From Clostridia bacterium (GTDB lineage: Bacteria; Bacillota; Clostridia; Oscillospirales; CAG-272): a stretch of DNA of 64,000 bases. The position numbers were made by a program, and so were the translations under genes. The DNA lies in the NCBI GenBank assembly GCA_017428635.1, contig JAFRQK010000051.1:58752-122751 (forward strand). The letters run 5' to 3'. The notes under the pieces are model-generated. The model made no database searches. It had not been told where the DNA came from and saw nothing but the letters and a program-made list of their open reading frames with translations. This document shows, piece by piece, positions 10,005 through 19,436 of this stretch (within the stretch, counting starts at the first letter, position 1; each line of letters starts with the position of its first letter).

Positions 10005-10515
10005 CCGCCTCACCTCCGGCGGTTTTTTTCTCTTTTCTCGCCTTTATCTCGCCGAGTATCAGCGACAGGATCAGCACGCCGCATCCGATGCAGACGAACG
10101 AATCCGCCACGTTGAACACCCAGAAGTTTATGAGACGGAAATCGATGAAGTCGACGACGAATCCGTTCGCAAACCGGTCGATCATATTGCCGACTCCTCC
10201 GCCGAATATCATCGCGACCGCAACGTTCGTCATCATCCTGCCGTTTCTGTTTATAACGGCAAATACCGCCATGGCGACGAGCGCGACGGACGAGAGGACC
10301 ATAAAGATCCACCTCTTGTCGGCCATCATGCCGAACGCGGCGCCGGTATTCTCAACGTACGTCAGGTGAAGGACGCCCCTGATCAACGGGAACGTCTCTA
10401 TATCCCGCAGCGCCGTCTGCGCGGCGTATTTCGTCAACTGATCCGCCGCGACCACCGCCGCGGCGATCGCCGCGTACAGGATAAGGCGCGGAAATTTCAT
10501 TCTTGTTTCTTTCAT
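9997..10515 (-). CDS. lspA: lipoprotein signal peptidase (signal peptidase II)
   Basis: Integral membrane aspartyl protease that cleaves prolipoprotein signal peptides after lipidation. 172 residues with four hydrophobic helices. Family motifs: AADQLTKY, VENTGAAFG, GGVGNMIDR and NVADSFVCIG, with the two catalytic Asp residues in the last two. The C-terminal tail is Lys/Glu-rich. It fits the many lipoproteins in the window. An ATG at 10500 is an alternative start. It overlaps the divIVA stop by 4 nt. Confidence 0.96.
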   Translation of the reverse strand: MKETRMKFPRLILYAAIAAAVVAADQLTKYAAQTALRDIETFPLIRGVLHLTYVENTGAAFGMMADKRWIFMVLSSVALVAMAVFAVINRNGRMMTNVAVAMIFGGGVGNMIDRFANGFVVDFIDFRLINFWVFNVADSFVCIGCGVLILSLILGEIKARKEKKTAGGEAGE

Positions 10516-12092
10516 TTTCTGAATCTCAGGAAACTGTTGGGATCGAAACTCTCTCCGTCCTCGTGTTCCTCATCCTCGTAAAAGTCTCCGTTGTCCGCCA
10601 CGTCTTCCCCCGCATCTTCCGGGAGACCGTCCGAAACGTCGCCGAATTTCTTTTTCAGAGCGTCGACGATATCCGCGTCGTCGTCGGGCAGAACGTCCGA
10701 CGATCCGACCGCTTCCTCTGTCTGTCCGTTCGTCATATATTCAAGACCTTTGAGGATCTCGTCGAGATCGTAGTCCCTGTACGTTTCGGATGGACCGCTC
10801 ACGAAGTCGCCGTCATCCGCGCCGTACTCTTCGGCCTGTTCTTCTTGTACCGGTTCCTCTTCGACTTCCTCCGGTTCTCCGGCCTCTTCCTCTTCTTCGG
10901 TCTCTTCTGCGGTCTGTCCCCGCTCCTCTTCGAAGGGCTCCGCGAACTCTTCCCCGGGATAATCCCCGTTTTCTTCTTCCGATCCCTCCTCCGGGCCGTC
11001 TTCATACTCTTCTTCAAGCACTCCGGCCACTCCGTCGTCGGGATAATCGCTTATAAACTCCGGGATCGCTTCGGAGAATTTGATATCCTCTTCTTCCCGA
11101 TCGGTCTCTTCTTCGTTTTCGTCTCCGGAGCCCTCTTCGTACGCTCCGTTATCCCGGTAATACTCTTCCCCCTGATCCTCCTCGTTTTCTTCCGGCTCTT
11201 CGGCCGCGTCTTCCCGGTAATGATCGTTTTCGTCAAAAGCGAACGCGAAGGCCTCTCTTCTCTGCGCCGTCTCCGGATCTTCATCCTCTTCCTCGCCGTC
11301 TTCTTCAAAGACGGGTGAAAAATCGGGAATAGTGATCTCATCGAACGCCTCGTCCGATCCCTCTTCTTCGGGAACCGGCTCCTCGGTATCCTCTTCTTCG
11401 GGAACCGTCTCCTCGGTATCCTCTTCTTCGGGAGTTGTCTCGTCCGGTTCCTCTTCCTCCGGTACCGCCTCGTCCGGTTCCGCGTCCTCAGGGAGATCGT
11501 CGGCGAAGACGGAGGCTTCTTCCGGTTCCGGTTCCGCAAAAACGGGTCCGTCTGCCGTCTCGTCTGCGGGAACGTCTTTCTCCTCTTTTTCGGCGGCGTA
11601 CCCGTCGAATCCGTCAAGTATGCGCAAAGCGCGTTCGTATTCCGCGCAGAGTTTTTCGCGCAGATCGGCCACGGCTTCCCTCGTCCGGGCGAGCATCTCG
11701 TCGCGTTCTTTGACCATTTCGAGCGCTTCGGTCCTCGCCTCCTCGGCGTACGTTTCGGCGTCCTTACGCTCGCAGGCGGCATCCGCTCTGATACAGTCGG
11801 CTTCCGCTTCGGCTTCTCGGACGAGCTTGTCGGCTCTGTCCTTCGCCTCTCTCAGAAGATTCTCCGCCCTTTCTCCTATCTCCTCTATCTCGTGGCGACG
11901 CATCTCTTCCTCGACGCCGCGCTTTTTGTTCTCGGCTGCCAGCTCGGAAATGCGCGCTCTGAGCTTTTCGTTTTCCGCGATAAGAGAGTAATACTTGTCC
12001 TGAACGACCGTAATAAACGCGTCGACGTGTTCCGGGGCATATCCGCGGATCGCCCTTCTGAAAACGGGAACTCTGAAATCCTTTTCTGCCAT
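10512..12092 (-). CDS. divIVA: DivIVA-domain protein with a very long acidic tail
   Basis: Likely a curvature- or pole-recognising scaffold for division and growth. The N-terminal DivIVA domain (about 4-60) includes FRRAIRGYAPEHVDAFI, with the GY-x-x-x-VD-F pattern of the family. A coiled coil rich in Glu, Arg and Ala runs to about 165. The remaining 350 or so residues are highly acidic and low-complexity, with a recurring unit of the form P-E-E-E-D-T-E-E between about 210 and 250. Typical Bacillota DivIVA is 160-250 residues, so the tail is unusual. It is flanked by ylmH and lspA as in the conserved division cluster. RBS GGAGGG. Confidence 0.85.
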   Translation of the reverse strand: MAEKDFRVPVFRRAIRGYAPEHVDAFITVVQDKYYSLIAENEKLRARISELAAENKKRGVEEEMRRHEIEEIGERAENLLREAKDRADKLVREAEAEADCIRADAACERKDAETYAEEARTEALEMVKERDEMLARTREAVADLREKLCAEYERALRILDGFDGYAAEKEEKDVPADETADGPVFAEPEPEEASVFADDLPEDAEPDEAVPEEEEPDETTPEEEDTEETVPEEEDTEEPVPEEEGSDEAFDEITIPDFSPVFEEDGEEEDEDPETAQRREAFAFAFDENDHYREDAAEEPEENEEDQGEEYYRDNGAYEEGSGDENEEETDREEEDIKFSEAIPEFISDYPDDGVAGVLEEEYEDGPEEGSEEENGDYPGEEFAEPFEEERGQTAEETEEEEEAGEPEEVEEEPVQEEQAEEYGADDGDFVSGPSETYRDYDLDEILKGLEYMTNGQTEEAVGSSDVLPDDDADIVDALKKKFGDVSDGLPEDAGEDVADNGDFYEDEEHEDGESFDPNSFLRFRK

Positions 12093-12104
12093 ATTGCCCT
12101 CCGC

Positions 12105-12950
12105 TTATACGTATTTTTTGACCGTGACGCGGATCTTTCCGCTCCTCGTCACGCCGATCTCTTCACCGACGGCGAATTTGCCGTATCCTCTCGCCGATAT
12201 GACGTCGCCGCAACCGACCGTTCTGTCCGGCCTGCCCTCGGTCTCGAAATTGACCTCGCACAGTTCCCGAAGAACGAGTTCCTTCGCATCGGAACGGCTC
12301 ATCGGGAAGACCGCCCCGAGGATCGCGTCCAAACGCATGGAAGCGGCGACGGCCTGAACGTCTTCCGTTTTCCGTTCCGCCGTAAAACCATCGGGCGGGA
12401 TCTCTTCCGTCACCGTCACTTTATCCGATCCTACTCTGTCGAGTTCGGATGAAATGAACGGCGCGATCTTGCGAAAGACGAAGATCCGCGCGGAATGACC
12501 GTCCTGCGGGACCACGTCTCCGAGTTGACTTCTGTCGATCCCGAGAGAGAGGATCGAACCGAGATAATCGCGGTGGGAAAGGGATCTGTACCCGCTTCCC
12601 CTGACCGAGATACAGGTTATTCCGTGGACCTCGTCCCCTCCGTAGGCGGGAACGGTATTTATAAAAAACTCCTCTCTGCCGTTTGAGAAAAGAGGAGTGT
12701 CGGGCAAGTTCGGCGGCGCTTCGCCGATATCTGCCCATTCAGGGAAAAAAACCGCGGCGCGCCTTTCGGCGCCGCGGCATCCTCCGTAAAAAAACAGTCT
12801 GTTCAGTTTGTCAGCCGAGATCCCCGCCGCGGCGCGAAAAAAGACTGCCTGTTCGTGCGGCGTAAGAAAGCGGCTTACTTCAAAAGAGACGCCGGGGCGG
12901 GAAGCAAGTTCCGCCGCCCTTGCGGCGACAAGTTCATCATCAAAGGACAT
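12105..12950 (-). CDS. ylmH: YlmH-family S4-domain RNA-binding protein
   Basis: S4-domain protein of the division cluster. In Bacillus subtilis YlmH has been linked to rescue of stalled 50S-peptidyl-tRNA complexes. 281 residues: an alpha/beta N-terminal region (about 1-175) and a C-terminal S4 domain (about 185-255) containing SRSDAKELVLRELCEVN and VGCGDVISARGYGKF. The start follows GGAGGGTCGAT. It sits directly upstream of divIVA, 12 nt apart. Confidence 0.9.
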   Translation of the reverse strand: MSFDDELVAARAAELASRPGVSFEVSRFLTPHEQAVFFRAAAGISADKLNRLFFYGGCRGAERRAAVFFPEWADIGEAPPNLPDTPLFSNGREEFFINTVPAYGGDEVHGITCISVRGSGYRSLSHRDYLGSILSLGIDRSQLGDVVPQDGHSARIFVFRKIAPFISSELDRVGSDKVTVTEEIPPDGFTAERKTEDVQAVAASMRLDAILGAVFPMSRSDAKELVLRELCEVNFETEGRPDRTVGCGDVISARGYGKFAVGEEIGVTRSGKIRVTVKKYV

Positions 12951-12993
12951 ATCGACCCTCCGGCAGCGCCGCCGCCGTCGACGCCGTTCCCGG

Positions 12994-13266
12994 TCATCCG
13001 AGGAAAAGCCTCAGGATGATAAGCAGCATAAACGTGGCGAAAAACGAAACGTCGATCGGAGATCCCTCAAACAGATTGAATCTGTCGAAAAGCGCTCTCA
13101 TCGGGGCGGTCACGACTTCTGTATATCCGTAGAGAAACCGGGTAAACGCATTGTCGATATCCGCGGGTATGAAACTGAATATCGCCCGGACAAGCATCAG
13201 GATCTCCGTGACCGAGATGAGAAGCAAGACCGTGTTTTTGATTATGTACAGTACCAAGGCGAACAC
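12994..13266 (-). CDS. yggT: YggT-family (YlmG) small membrane protein
   Basis: Short membrane protein of 90 residues with two hydrophobic helices (about 2-25 and 65-88) around an amphipathic segment containing PADIDNAFTRFLYGYTEVVTAP. This matches the YggT/YlmG family, implicated in envelope or FtsZ-related functions. The GTG at 13266 is close to the AGGAG site; a TTG at 13257 has better spacing and may be the true start. It lies between sepF and ylmH as in other Bacillota. Confidence 0.85.
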   Translation of the reverse strand: MFALVLYIIKNTVLLLISVTEILMLVRAIFSFIPADIDNAFTRFLYGYTEVVTAPMRALFDRFNLFEGSPIDVSFFATFMLLIILRLFLG

Positions 13267-13333
13267 GCTCCTCTCATCCGGGAAACCGGCGCGCCGTGCG
13301 CCGGAGTCGCCCCGTCAGAGCAAGACCCCGAAA

Positions 13334-13855
13334 TCAGAATTCGGGAAATACGTCGGTCTCGGGAGCCGGTTCCGGTTCCGGTTCTTTAGCCTTGGGAACG
13401 CGAAGCTGCGCGTCGCCGACGTCAACGTTGCTGGGAGTGATAACGTAAGCGTTGGATGCGATCTTCTTGATCGAACCGTCGATCGAGTAAGCGACGCCGG
13501 ACAAGAAGTCGATAAGTCTTCTTGCAGTTTCCTTGCTCGTGTTCTCAAGATTGAGAACGACGGTGCGCTTGTTCAGAAGATGATCCGCGATCTGGGTAAC
13601 GCTGTCAAACTGCTGGGGCTTGACAACCTTCATCTCGAGCGCGGTACCGGAGCCGGAAAGGCTGATGCCTCCCATGGAACCGGCGTTGCCCATATTGCCG
13701 ATATTGGACTGATTCATTCCGCCCAAACCGCCCTGTTCGTCGTCAACGCCTTCTCCGTACTCGTCGAAATTGTCATAGTAGGTGTCGTCGAAGTCATCGC
13801 CGTACCCCGCGGAAGAACCGCCGGTCACGTTTTTGATTCTGTCGATAAGTCCCAT
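13334..13855 (-). CDS. sepF: cell division protein SepF
   Basis: Membrane-associated partner of FtsZ that bundles protofilaments. 173 residues: an N-terminal amphipathic helix (MGLIDRIKNVTG), an acidic Gly/Met/Asn-rich linker (about 18-70), and the conserved core (about 75-155) with QQFDSVTQIADHLLNKR, VVLNLENTSKETARRLIDFLSG and ASNAYVITPSNV. RBS GGAGG before the ATG. The upstream neighbour is yggS. Confidence 0.96.
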   Translation of the reverse strand: MGLIDRIKNVTGGSSAGYGDDFDDTYYDNFDEYGEGVDDEQGGLGGMNQSNIGNMGNAGSMGGISLSGSGTALEMKVVKPQQFDSVTQIADHLLNKRTVVLNLENTSKETARRLIDFLSGVAYSIDGSIKKIASNAYVITPSNVDVGDAQLRVPKAKEPEPEPAPETDVFPEF

Positions 13856-13907
13856 AATATGCCTCCGTAATATATTTCTTGTTTTTAGGTCCGTTTTAAT
13901 CGAGTGT

Positions 13908-14612
13908 TCAACGGTAATTCCGTCTGCCGAACAGGGCGCTTCCGACTCTTACGAGAGTAGCTCCCTCCTCGATCGCTTCAACGTAACTGTCGCTCATTCC
14001 CATTGACAAAATACACTCTCCTATATTATGCGATTTTTTTTGAAAAATGTCAATAAAAATTGAGTAAGTTTCTTCAAAATATTTTCTGTATTCGTCTTTT
14101 TCGGAGCAAACGGGCGCCATGACCATAATACCCCTCGTCCTCACGCCGGATAGTTCGGAGATCCGCGCCTCCGCCTCCGCCGCCTCCTCGGGAAGAAAAC
14201 CCGATTTCGCCTCTTCGCGGCCGATATTTATCTCGATGAGAACGTCCTGAACGATCCCCGCCGCGGAGGCGAGAGATCCGATGCGCTCCGCGAGGCGGAT
14301 CGAGTCGACCGAATGGATAAGGGACGCCTTGCCGACAATGAATTTCGCCTTGTTCGTCTGCAAATGACCGATGAACTGATAGTCGAGCGCCCCTGCGAGC
14401 GCACCGTACTTTTCGGTAAACTCCTGCTGTCTGTTCTCACCCGCAACGGTAAGACCGAGGTTTTTCGCGGCGAAAAGGATATCCTCCGCCGGGACCGTCT
14501 TCGTCGCGGCGAGAAGGGTCACGTCGCCGCCTTTGCGCCTCGCCGCAGCAGCGGCAATATTCTCGCGGACACGTTTGAAATTTTCGGTTATTTCTTTTTG
14601 TCTTTCAGTCAT
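13908..14612 (-). CDS. yggS: YggS-family PLP-binding protein (PLPBP)
   Basis: Pyridoxal-5'-phosphate carrier/homeostasis protein (YlmE in Bacillus); not known to have catalytic activity. About 234 residues, a single alanine-racemase-like barrel. The PLP lysine lies in LLAATKTVP near residue 30; other family blocks are GENRQQEF, FIGHLQTNK, IHSVDSIRLAERI and LSMGMSDSYVEAIEEGATLVRVGSALFG. I chose the ATG at 14612 (MTERQKEI), 8 nt after the upstream stop, rather than a start 90 nt further upstream inside the neighbour. Confidence 0.93.
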   Translation of the reverse strand: MTERQKEITENFKRVRENIAAAAARRKGGDVTLLAATKTVPAEDILFAAKNLGLTVAGENRQQEFTEKYGALAGALDYQFIGHLQTNKAKFIVGKASLIHSVDSIRLAERIGSLASAAGIVQDVLIEINIGREEAKSGFLPEEAAEAEARISELSGVRTRGIMVMAPVCSEKDEYRKYFEETYSIFIDIFQKKSHNIGECILSMGMSDSYVEAIEEGATLVRVGSALFGRRNYR

Positions 14613-14620
14613 TTCGTATC

Positions 14621-15949
14621 TCACTTTCGAGGAGGAAGGTGCGTCATTCCTTCGGACAGGCCCGTGCCTCCCGTTATCATCAGATCGTTCTGTTTGAGCC
14701 ACGGGACGTATTTCGTCTCTTCTTCCGTTTCGCCCTGTTCTCCGGTCTCTTCCGTTTCGGAAGAAGCCGCCTCGTCCTCCGCCATGACCTCGCGGCAGAG
14801 ATAGAATCCGCCGGACTCGTCGATCACGTCGATCCTTCTGAATCCCACTTTTATCTCGTCGATTATGTAAACGCCTTCAACTCCGTCGACGATCCTGACC
14901 GCCGACACCGGCACCTTGAACCCGGTCGTCTCCGAAGTTACGATCGTCACCGACTGGGACCTCGTAAAATCGAATCCCTCTTTGACCGCCTCGCATTCGA
15001 ATACGACGAGGGCGCCGTCCGAGGCGGTACCGACGGAATACACGGTCATATCGAGCGGCGTGTCCGCGTTGTTCTGCATCGTGACCCGGAACTCCCTGCC
15101 GACGCCTCCGATCTTAGCGGCGTCCTCTTTCGTCATCGGGCAGGCGAGATACCACTTGTGGCTCGTCACGATCTTCCCAGCCGTCCCCTCCGTTGAAACG
15201 GGTTCCGAGGCGATCAGTTCGTTCAGCACCGTGAGGGAAAGCGAATCGATCTTCGCGGAGGAGAAAAGCGCCTCGTATCCGTCGCACTCGGAGTAATAAT
15301 ACCCCGACGCCGGAGAGACGACCGTTTCGATCAGCATACCGAGCCCGGATCTCAGATTTTCCTTCTGCGCCTCAAGTTCTGCGATACGGCCCGAGAAATC
15401 GCTTATCTCTCCGATCAGCACGGACCTCTTTTTCATCTTGAGAAAGAGATCGGAACGGTATGACGATTCCCTTGCGAGATTCCCCACCTCAGCCGCGCGT
15501 CTCATCTCTATGACGGTCTCGAAGATCCCCTCGTCCACCGTTCCCGTGTCGCCTATCGCAACCGAAAGAGTACGGCAGTTCTCAAGCATGGAGATCTGTC
15601 TGTCGATCGCCGCGAGCTGATTTCCGATATCGGGAGAATAACCGCTGTATATCTCGGCGACCTTGTCGGACGACCTTGTTTTTTCGCCGTCTTCAAGAGC
15701 GGAGTACAGAGTGCCCGATCCTGCCGACGAGACGGCAATGGGCGTCTCCTGCCTGAATATATATCCGTCGCACGTGACGGTACTTCTCAGCGTCGTCCTG
15801 CGCGCGAACATCGTGCTTACGTCCTTTTCAAAGCCTGCGGCTATGTGATAACTCAGATATGCGACCAGCCCGATCGACAAAATCGAGACCGCCGCCCAGA
15901 ACGCCGTTCTTTTCAGGTATTTTTTATCGAAAAAAGATGTTTTTTTCAT
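14621..15949 (-). CDS. HlyD/membrane-fusion-like adaptor protein
   Basis: Single-pass membrane protein of 442 residues: a transmembrane helix at about 13-35, a beta-barrel/lipoyl-like region (about 55-100), a helical hairpin (about 105-205), a second beta region (about 205-385) and a Glu/Thr/Ser-rich stretch (about 390-415) before the C terminus. It resembles HlyD-type adaptors that Clostridia often encode beside yggS-sepF, though no transporter is adjacent. The RBS is AGAGAGG. Its role may be envelope or division related; that is inference from position only. Confidence 0.75.
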   Translation of the reverse strand: MKKTSFFDKKYLKRTAFWAAVSILSIGLVAYLSYHIAAGFEKDVSTMFARRTTLRSTVTCDGYIFRQETPIAVSSAGSGTLYSALEDGEKTRSSDKVAEIYSGYSPDIGNQLAAIDRQISMLENCRTLSVAIGDTGTVDEGIFETVIEMRRAAEVGNLARESSYRSDLFLKMKKRSVLIGEISDFSGRIAELEAQKENLRSGLGMLIETVVSPASGYYYSECDGYEALFSSAKIDSLSLTVLNELIASEPVSTEGTAGKIVTSHKWYLACPMTKEDAAKIGGVGREFRVTMQNNADTPLDMTVYSVGTASDGALVVFECEAVKEGFDFTRSQSVTIVTSETTGFKVPVSAVRIVDGVEGVYIIDEIKVGFRRIDVIDESGGFYLCREVMAEDEAASSETEETGEQGETEEETKYVPWLKQNDLMITGGTGLSEGMTHLPPRK

Positions 15950-15985
15950 TCAAACCTCTCTTTCGGGGAAAAGCGGGTCTCCTCG

Positions 15986-18268
15986 CTACAGTTTTATCAC
16001 GTTGCCGCCCGCTTTTTCGGCTCTCTTCTCTTCTTCCTCGCGGCACGTGCAGAGGAACGACTGAAGGCCGAACGACTTTGACGACAGAAGAGCGACGGCC
16101 GCTCCGAGCCTGTTCTCGTCAAACCGGGCGAAACTCTCGTCGAACACGACGGGAGGGTATTCCGCTCCCTCTCCCGAGAAAAGCGTCTTTATGAGAGAAA
16201 GACGGAGCGAGAGATACGCCGCGTCCTCGGTACCCGACGAGAGAAGTTCGGCTTCCCTCGTTCCCGCCTCGGCGTCGGTGAAATACAGATCCATGGTCGG
16301 GGAGATCGAAAGGCCACGGTACTTGCCGCGGGATATCTCTCTCATCATATCGCTCGCGATCTCCCTGACCTGCGGGAGAACGCCCGAACGAAGGTTGTCG
16401 CCCGCAAGGCTCAGCGCCTCGTAAGCGGTGACGTACGCGTCGTGGCGGCGTCTGAGGTCTTCGATGAGCGAATCGAGTTTTTCAAGTTTTTCCGCCGCTT
16501 TGGCGGGCGATTTCGCCGTCGCGCGGAGTTCCGCGAGCCGACGGTCGAGTTCCGTTTCTTTTTTCTTCAGTTCGATCATGCTTCCGCGGCAGAAATCTCT
16601 CTTCATCGCCGCTTCCCTGATCGCTTCCTGGCCCATGGAGGCGGCTTTTTTGCCCGTCTCCGTCGCAAGGACGGCGCGGGCGCCGTCAACGGTCGCCGCC
16701 GGATCGATGTCCGCGGTCTGCTCCTTCAGCGCCGCGAGGCGGCCCGTGAGAGCGGCGCGTTCCGATTCCAGGCGCGATACCGCCGATCTTCTTTCAGCAA
16801 CGGTCGCCTTCACCGCTCCGAGAAGCTCGTCGTTTCCCGCGCCGTCGGGAACGCTGACGGACAGCTTTTCCGCGATCTGTGCAAGTTTCTCTCTCGACCC
16901 CTCCGCCGCCGCGGTCGCCGCGGCGAGGTCGGATCTCGCTTTTTCTTTTTTCTGTCTCAGGTCGAGATCGTCTTTCCTCTGTTGTTCTCGTATCCTGACC
17001 GTCTCGGCGAGTTCGTCCGCGGACGGAGCGCCCCAATCCTCTATGATCGAGCGCAGATCCGAGCGGCTCTTCGAGCCGAGAGCGAAGAAGATGACCGAAA
17101 TGAGGACCGCCCCCGCCGCTCCTGCGGCGACGTAAAACCATTCGGGCATATTCATCATGAATTTGAGCACGAGCGCGCCCGCCGCGGCAAGAATACCGAG
17201 CACGAGGAATACTATCCCCCATGCGGTCCGCGCTTTCGACCTCGAACGAAGGCGCTCGGAACGTCTCACGTCCTCGAACGGATCGCCTTCGAAATCCCCT
17301 TCGTCGTCTTCGTCGTTTTCCGGATCGGGAAGCTCGTCGTAATTCGCCTGCGCTTTTGCGAGCGCCTCGAAATTTCTTCCGCACATTCCGACCGTTCCGT
17401 CACAGTCGCCGTCAGGCGCGGTTTTTTTCTCTTTTTCGAGCAGCTTTTCCGTTTTTTCGAGATCCGACGCCGCTTTCGCGACGGCGTCAAGTTTTCTCTT
17501 GTCGGATATAACTTTGAGCGACGAGAACAGCTCGTCGAAATATTTCGCGTTCTCCTCGGCGGAAGAGAGTTTTTTCCGCGTCTCGTCGAGAGACGCTTCG
17601 ACCTTGACCGTTTCGTCGGAATTCGATTTGTCGCTCTCGACCTTCTCGCGGAGGGCAAACCGCTCTTCCTCGAGTTCCTTTATCATTCCGCCCGTCTTGT
17701 TTTTATGGAGAAGGGCGATGCGGGCGCGGTCGAGCTCCTCGAGCGCCTTTTTCACGTTGACCTTTTCGTCGGCCGCAGTGACCATATTCTCGACCGATCT
17801 GCTGAGCGGCTCCGCCTCGGGCTTTACGCCCGTCGCCTGCCTTACGAACGCGGTATTGACGAAGACCGCCTCGGGTACGCCGAGCAGATATTCGCCTATC
17901 GAACCCGGACAGCTGACGGGAACGCCGCCCGGTTCCCTGACGAGGTTGACCGTCTCCTTGAACGTTCCCTTACCGCCGCGCGATGTATCGGCGAGCGTTC
18001 TCTGTATCCTGTATTCGTCTCCCGAATCCGTCACGACGACAAGCGTGCCCGACGCCTCGCCGGTCTTCCAGTTGACGTATTTCTTCCGTTCCGTCGCCGC
18101 GGGTCCGCGTGTCGCGGGCATGCCGTAGAGCATGAACTTAATAAACATCGCTATCGACGTCTTGCCGGACTCGTTTGGTCCGCTTATGACGTTGAGGCCG
18201 CGGGAGGGGGCGGCGTCGAAATCCGTCAGCGTACCGAAGGATCTTACGTGTATCTCTTTTACGTACAT
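15986..18268 (-). CDS. yhaN: YhaN-like (Rad50/SbcC-type) AAA ATPase with central transmembrane hairpin
   Basis: Probable partner of the YhaO nuclease in DNA end processing. About 760 residues. Walker A GPNESGKTS lies near residue 34; the C-terminal ABC half has LSSGTEDAAYLSLRLSL (signature-like) and Walker B PPVVFDESFARFD. Long coiled coils flank a central pair of hydrophobic helices (about 360-425), a feature of YhaN instead of a Rad50 Cys-x-x-Cys hook. The ATG at 18268 follows GGAAAGGAG; a longer frame to 18337 would overlap the yhaO end. The gene follows yhaO by 7 nt. Confidence 0.88.
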   Translation of the reverse strand: MYVKEIHVRSFGTLTDFDAAPSRGLNVISGPNESGKTSIAMFIKFMLYGMPATRGPAATERKKYVNWKTGEASGTLVVVTDSGDEYRIQRTLADTSRGGKGTFKETVNLVREPGGVPVSCPGSIGEYLLGVPEAVFVNTAFVRQATGVKPEAEPLSRSVENMVTAADEKVNVKKALEELDRARIALLHKNKTGGMIKELEEERFALREKVESDKSNSDETVKVEASLDETRKKLSSAEENAKYFDELFSSLKVISDKRKLDAVAKAASDLEKTEKLLEKEKKTAPDGDCDGTVGMCGRNFEALAKAQANYDELPDPENDEDDEGDFEGDPFEDVRRSERLRSRSKARTAWGIVFLVLGILAAAGALVLKFMMNMPEWFYVAAGAAGAVLISVIFFALGSKSRSDLRSIIEDWGAPSADELAETVRIREQQRKDDLDLRQKKEKARSDLAAATAAAEGSREKLAQIAEKLSVSVPDGAGNDELLGAVKATVAERRSAVSRLESERAALTGRLAALKEQTADIDPAATVDGARAVLATETGKKAASMGQEAIREAAMKRDFCRGSMIELKKKETELDRRLAELRATAKSPAKAAEKLEKLDSLIEDLRRRHDAYVTAYEALSLAGDNLRSGVLPQVREIASDMMREISRGKYRGLSISPTMDLYFTDAEAGTREAELLSSGTEDAAYLSLRLSLIKTLFSGEGAEYPPVVFDESFARFDENRLGAAVALLSSKSFGLQSFLCTCREEEEKRAEKAGGNVIKL

Positions 18269-18275
18269 CGACCGC

Positions 18276-19436
18276 TCACTCCTTTCCGTACCACTCCGGC
18301 AGAGCGTCGGAGACGGATTCGCCCGCGAGCGCGGCAAGTCCGTAGCGAAGCGCCGCGGATGCGATCTTTCTCTTCTCAGGCTCCGGCGACGTCAGAAGAG
18401 GTTCGAGGACCCTGTAAAACTCGCCTTTCACCGTGGGGTCCGCCGACAGAGCCGACGCGTTCCAGTCCGGCGTCGTCTCGTCGCGGATATCGAGCGCGTA
18501 AAGCCGGTCCCCGATGTCCGAGAGCGCGGCGGTATCGACGTTGAGATCCTCGCGGACGCGTCCGGTGAGCGTCAGACGCAGAAGAGTGTCGTCACCGAAC
18601 CTCCGCTCGGAAATGAAATCCGAGATCTTCTCTCTGAGTTCCTCGCCGTCGGCAACGCCGTCGACCGCGAGAGAAAGCGATTCGTATCTTCTTTTGGAAA
18701 AACGGATGCGGGAGTACCTCACGGGCACTTCCTCGCCGGGGGCGGATCTTCTGCCGATCTCGCAGACCACGGCGCCTTTCGCTCCGGTTTCGTCGTAAGA
18801 TCTTCCCTCGAGGCACCCGCAGTACGCGATCCCGCGCGGCAGCGCGAGAGAATCCGGGTTATGGACGTGACCGAGAGCGCAGTAGTCCGCGCCGAACGCG
18901 AGCAGTTCGTCCGCCGTCAGAGGGCAGGAAGAGGAGATGGGGGACGTGAGGTCGCAGTGGACCGACAGAACGTTGACCAGACCGTCTTTTTCCGCTTTTT
19001 TTCCCGCCAGGGGATTATCTCTCATCGCCGTCTTTTCAAAGCCCCATCCGTAAACTCTGACACCGAGTTCAGGAAACTCGAAGGACGACAGTTCCTCCGA
19101 GGTGAATACGTATGTATTGTCCGGAAAAACGTTCTTGCGCCAGACGCTTCCCTCCGTCGCCGGATCGTGATTTCCGGGACTGATGACGACGGGGCACTTC
19201 AATTTTGAGATCTCCCTGATGAGAAGAGAGATCGTCTCCCTCGTCGCAAAACCGACGTCGAACATATCTCCCGTTATAAGGAGAAGGTCGACGTTTTCGG
19301 TCCGGGCGTACGTCATAAGCGACGTAAACGTTCCGCGAAGTTCGTTCCTTCTGACCTCGGAGCGGTGGCTGTCAAGGCCGGAGAACGGACTGTCGAGGTG
19401 AATATCACCCGTGTGCAGTATCTTGATGCTCTCCAT
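18276..19436 (-). CDS. yhaO: YhaO-like DNA repair exonuclease (metallophosphoesterase)
   Basis: SbcD/Mre11-type calcineurin-like phosphoesterase, about 386 residues. Metal-binding motifs: HTGDIHLDSPFSG at the N terminus, LLITGDMFD near 55, VVISPGNHDP near 90, and CALGHVHNP near 185. A C-terminal capping domain follows. The ATG at 19436 (MESIKILHTGDIH) begins inside the last codons of truB. The tight yhaO-yhaN pair suggests a nuclease-ATPase complex. Confidence 0.92.
   Translation of the reverse strand: MESIKILHTGDIHLDSPFSGLDSHRSEVRRNELRGTFTSLMTYARTENVDLLLITGDMFDVGFATRETISLLIREISKLKCPVVISPGNHDPATEGSVWRKNVFPDNTYVFTSEELSSFEFPELGVRVYGWGFEKTAMRDNPLAGKKAEKDGLVNVLSVHCDLTSPISSSCPLTADELLAFGADYCALGHVHNPDSLALPRGIAYCGCLEGRSYDETGAKGAVVCEIGRRSAPGEEVPVRYSRIRFSKRRYESLSLAVDGVADGEELREKISDFISERRFGDDTLLRLTLTGRVREDLNVDTAALSDIGDRLYALDIRDETTPDWNASALSADPTVKGEFYRVLEPLLTSPEPEKRKIASAALRYGLAALAGESVSDALPEWYGKE

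Noticed and set aside
13267-13333. Inverted repeat (CCGGCGC / GCGCCGG) between sepF and yggT
   Set aside because: No T run follows on either strand, so not called as a terminator.
16442-18544. Plus-strand 700-codon frame opposite yhaN
   Set aside because: Fully antisense to yhaN, which has Walker motifs and a good start; the antisense product has no recognisable domain.
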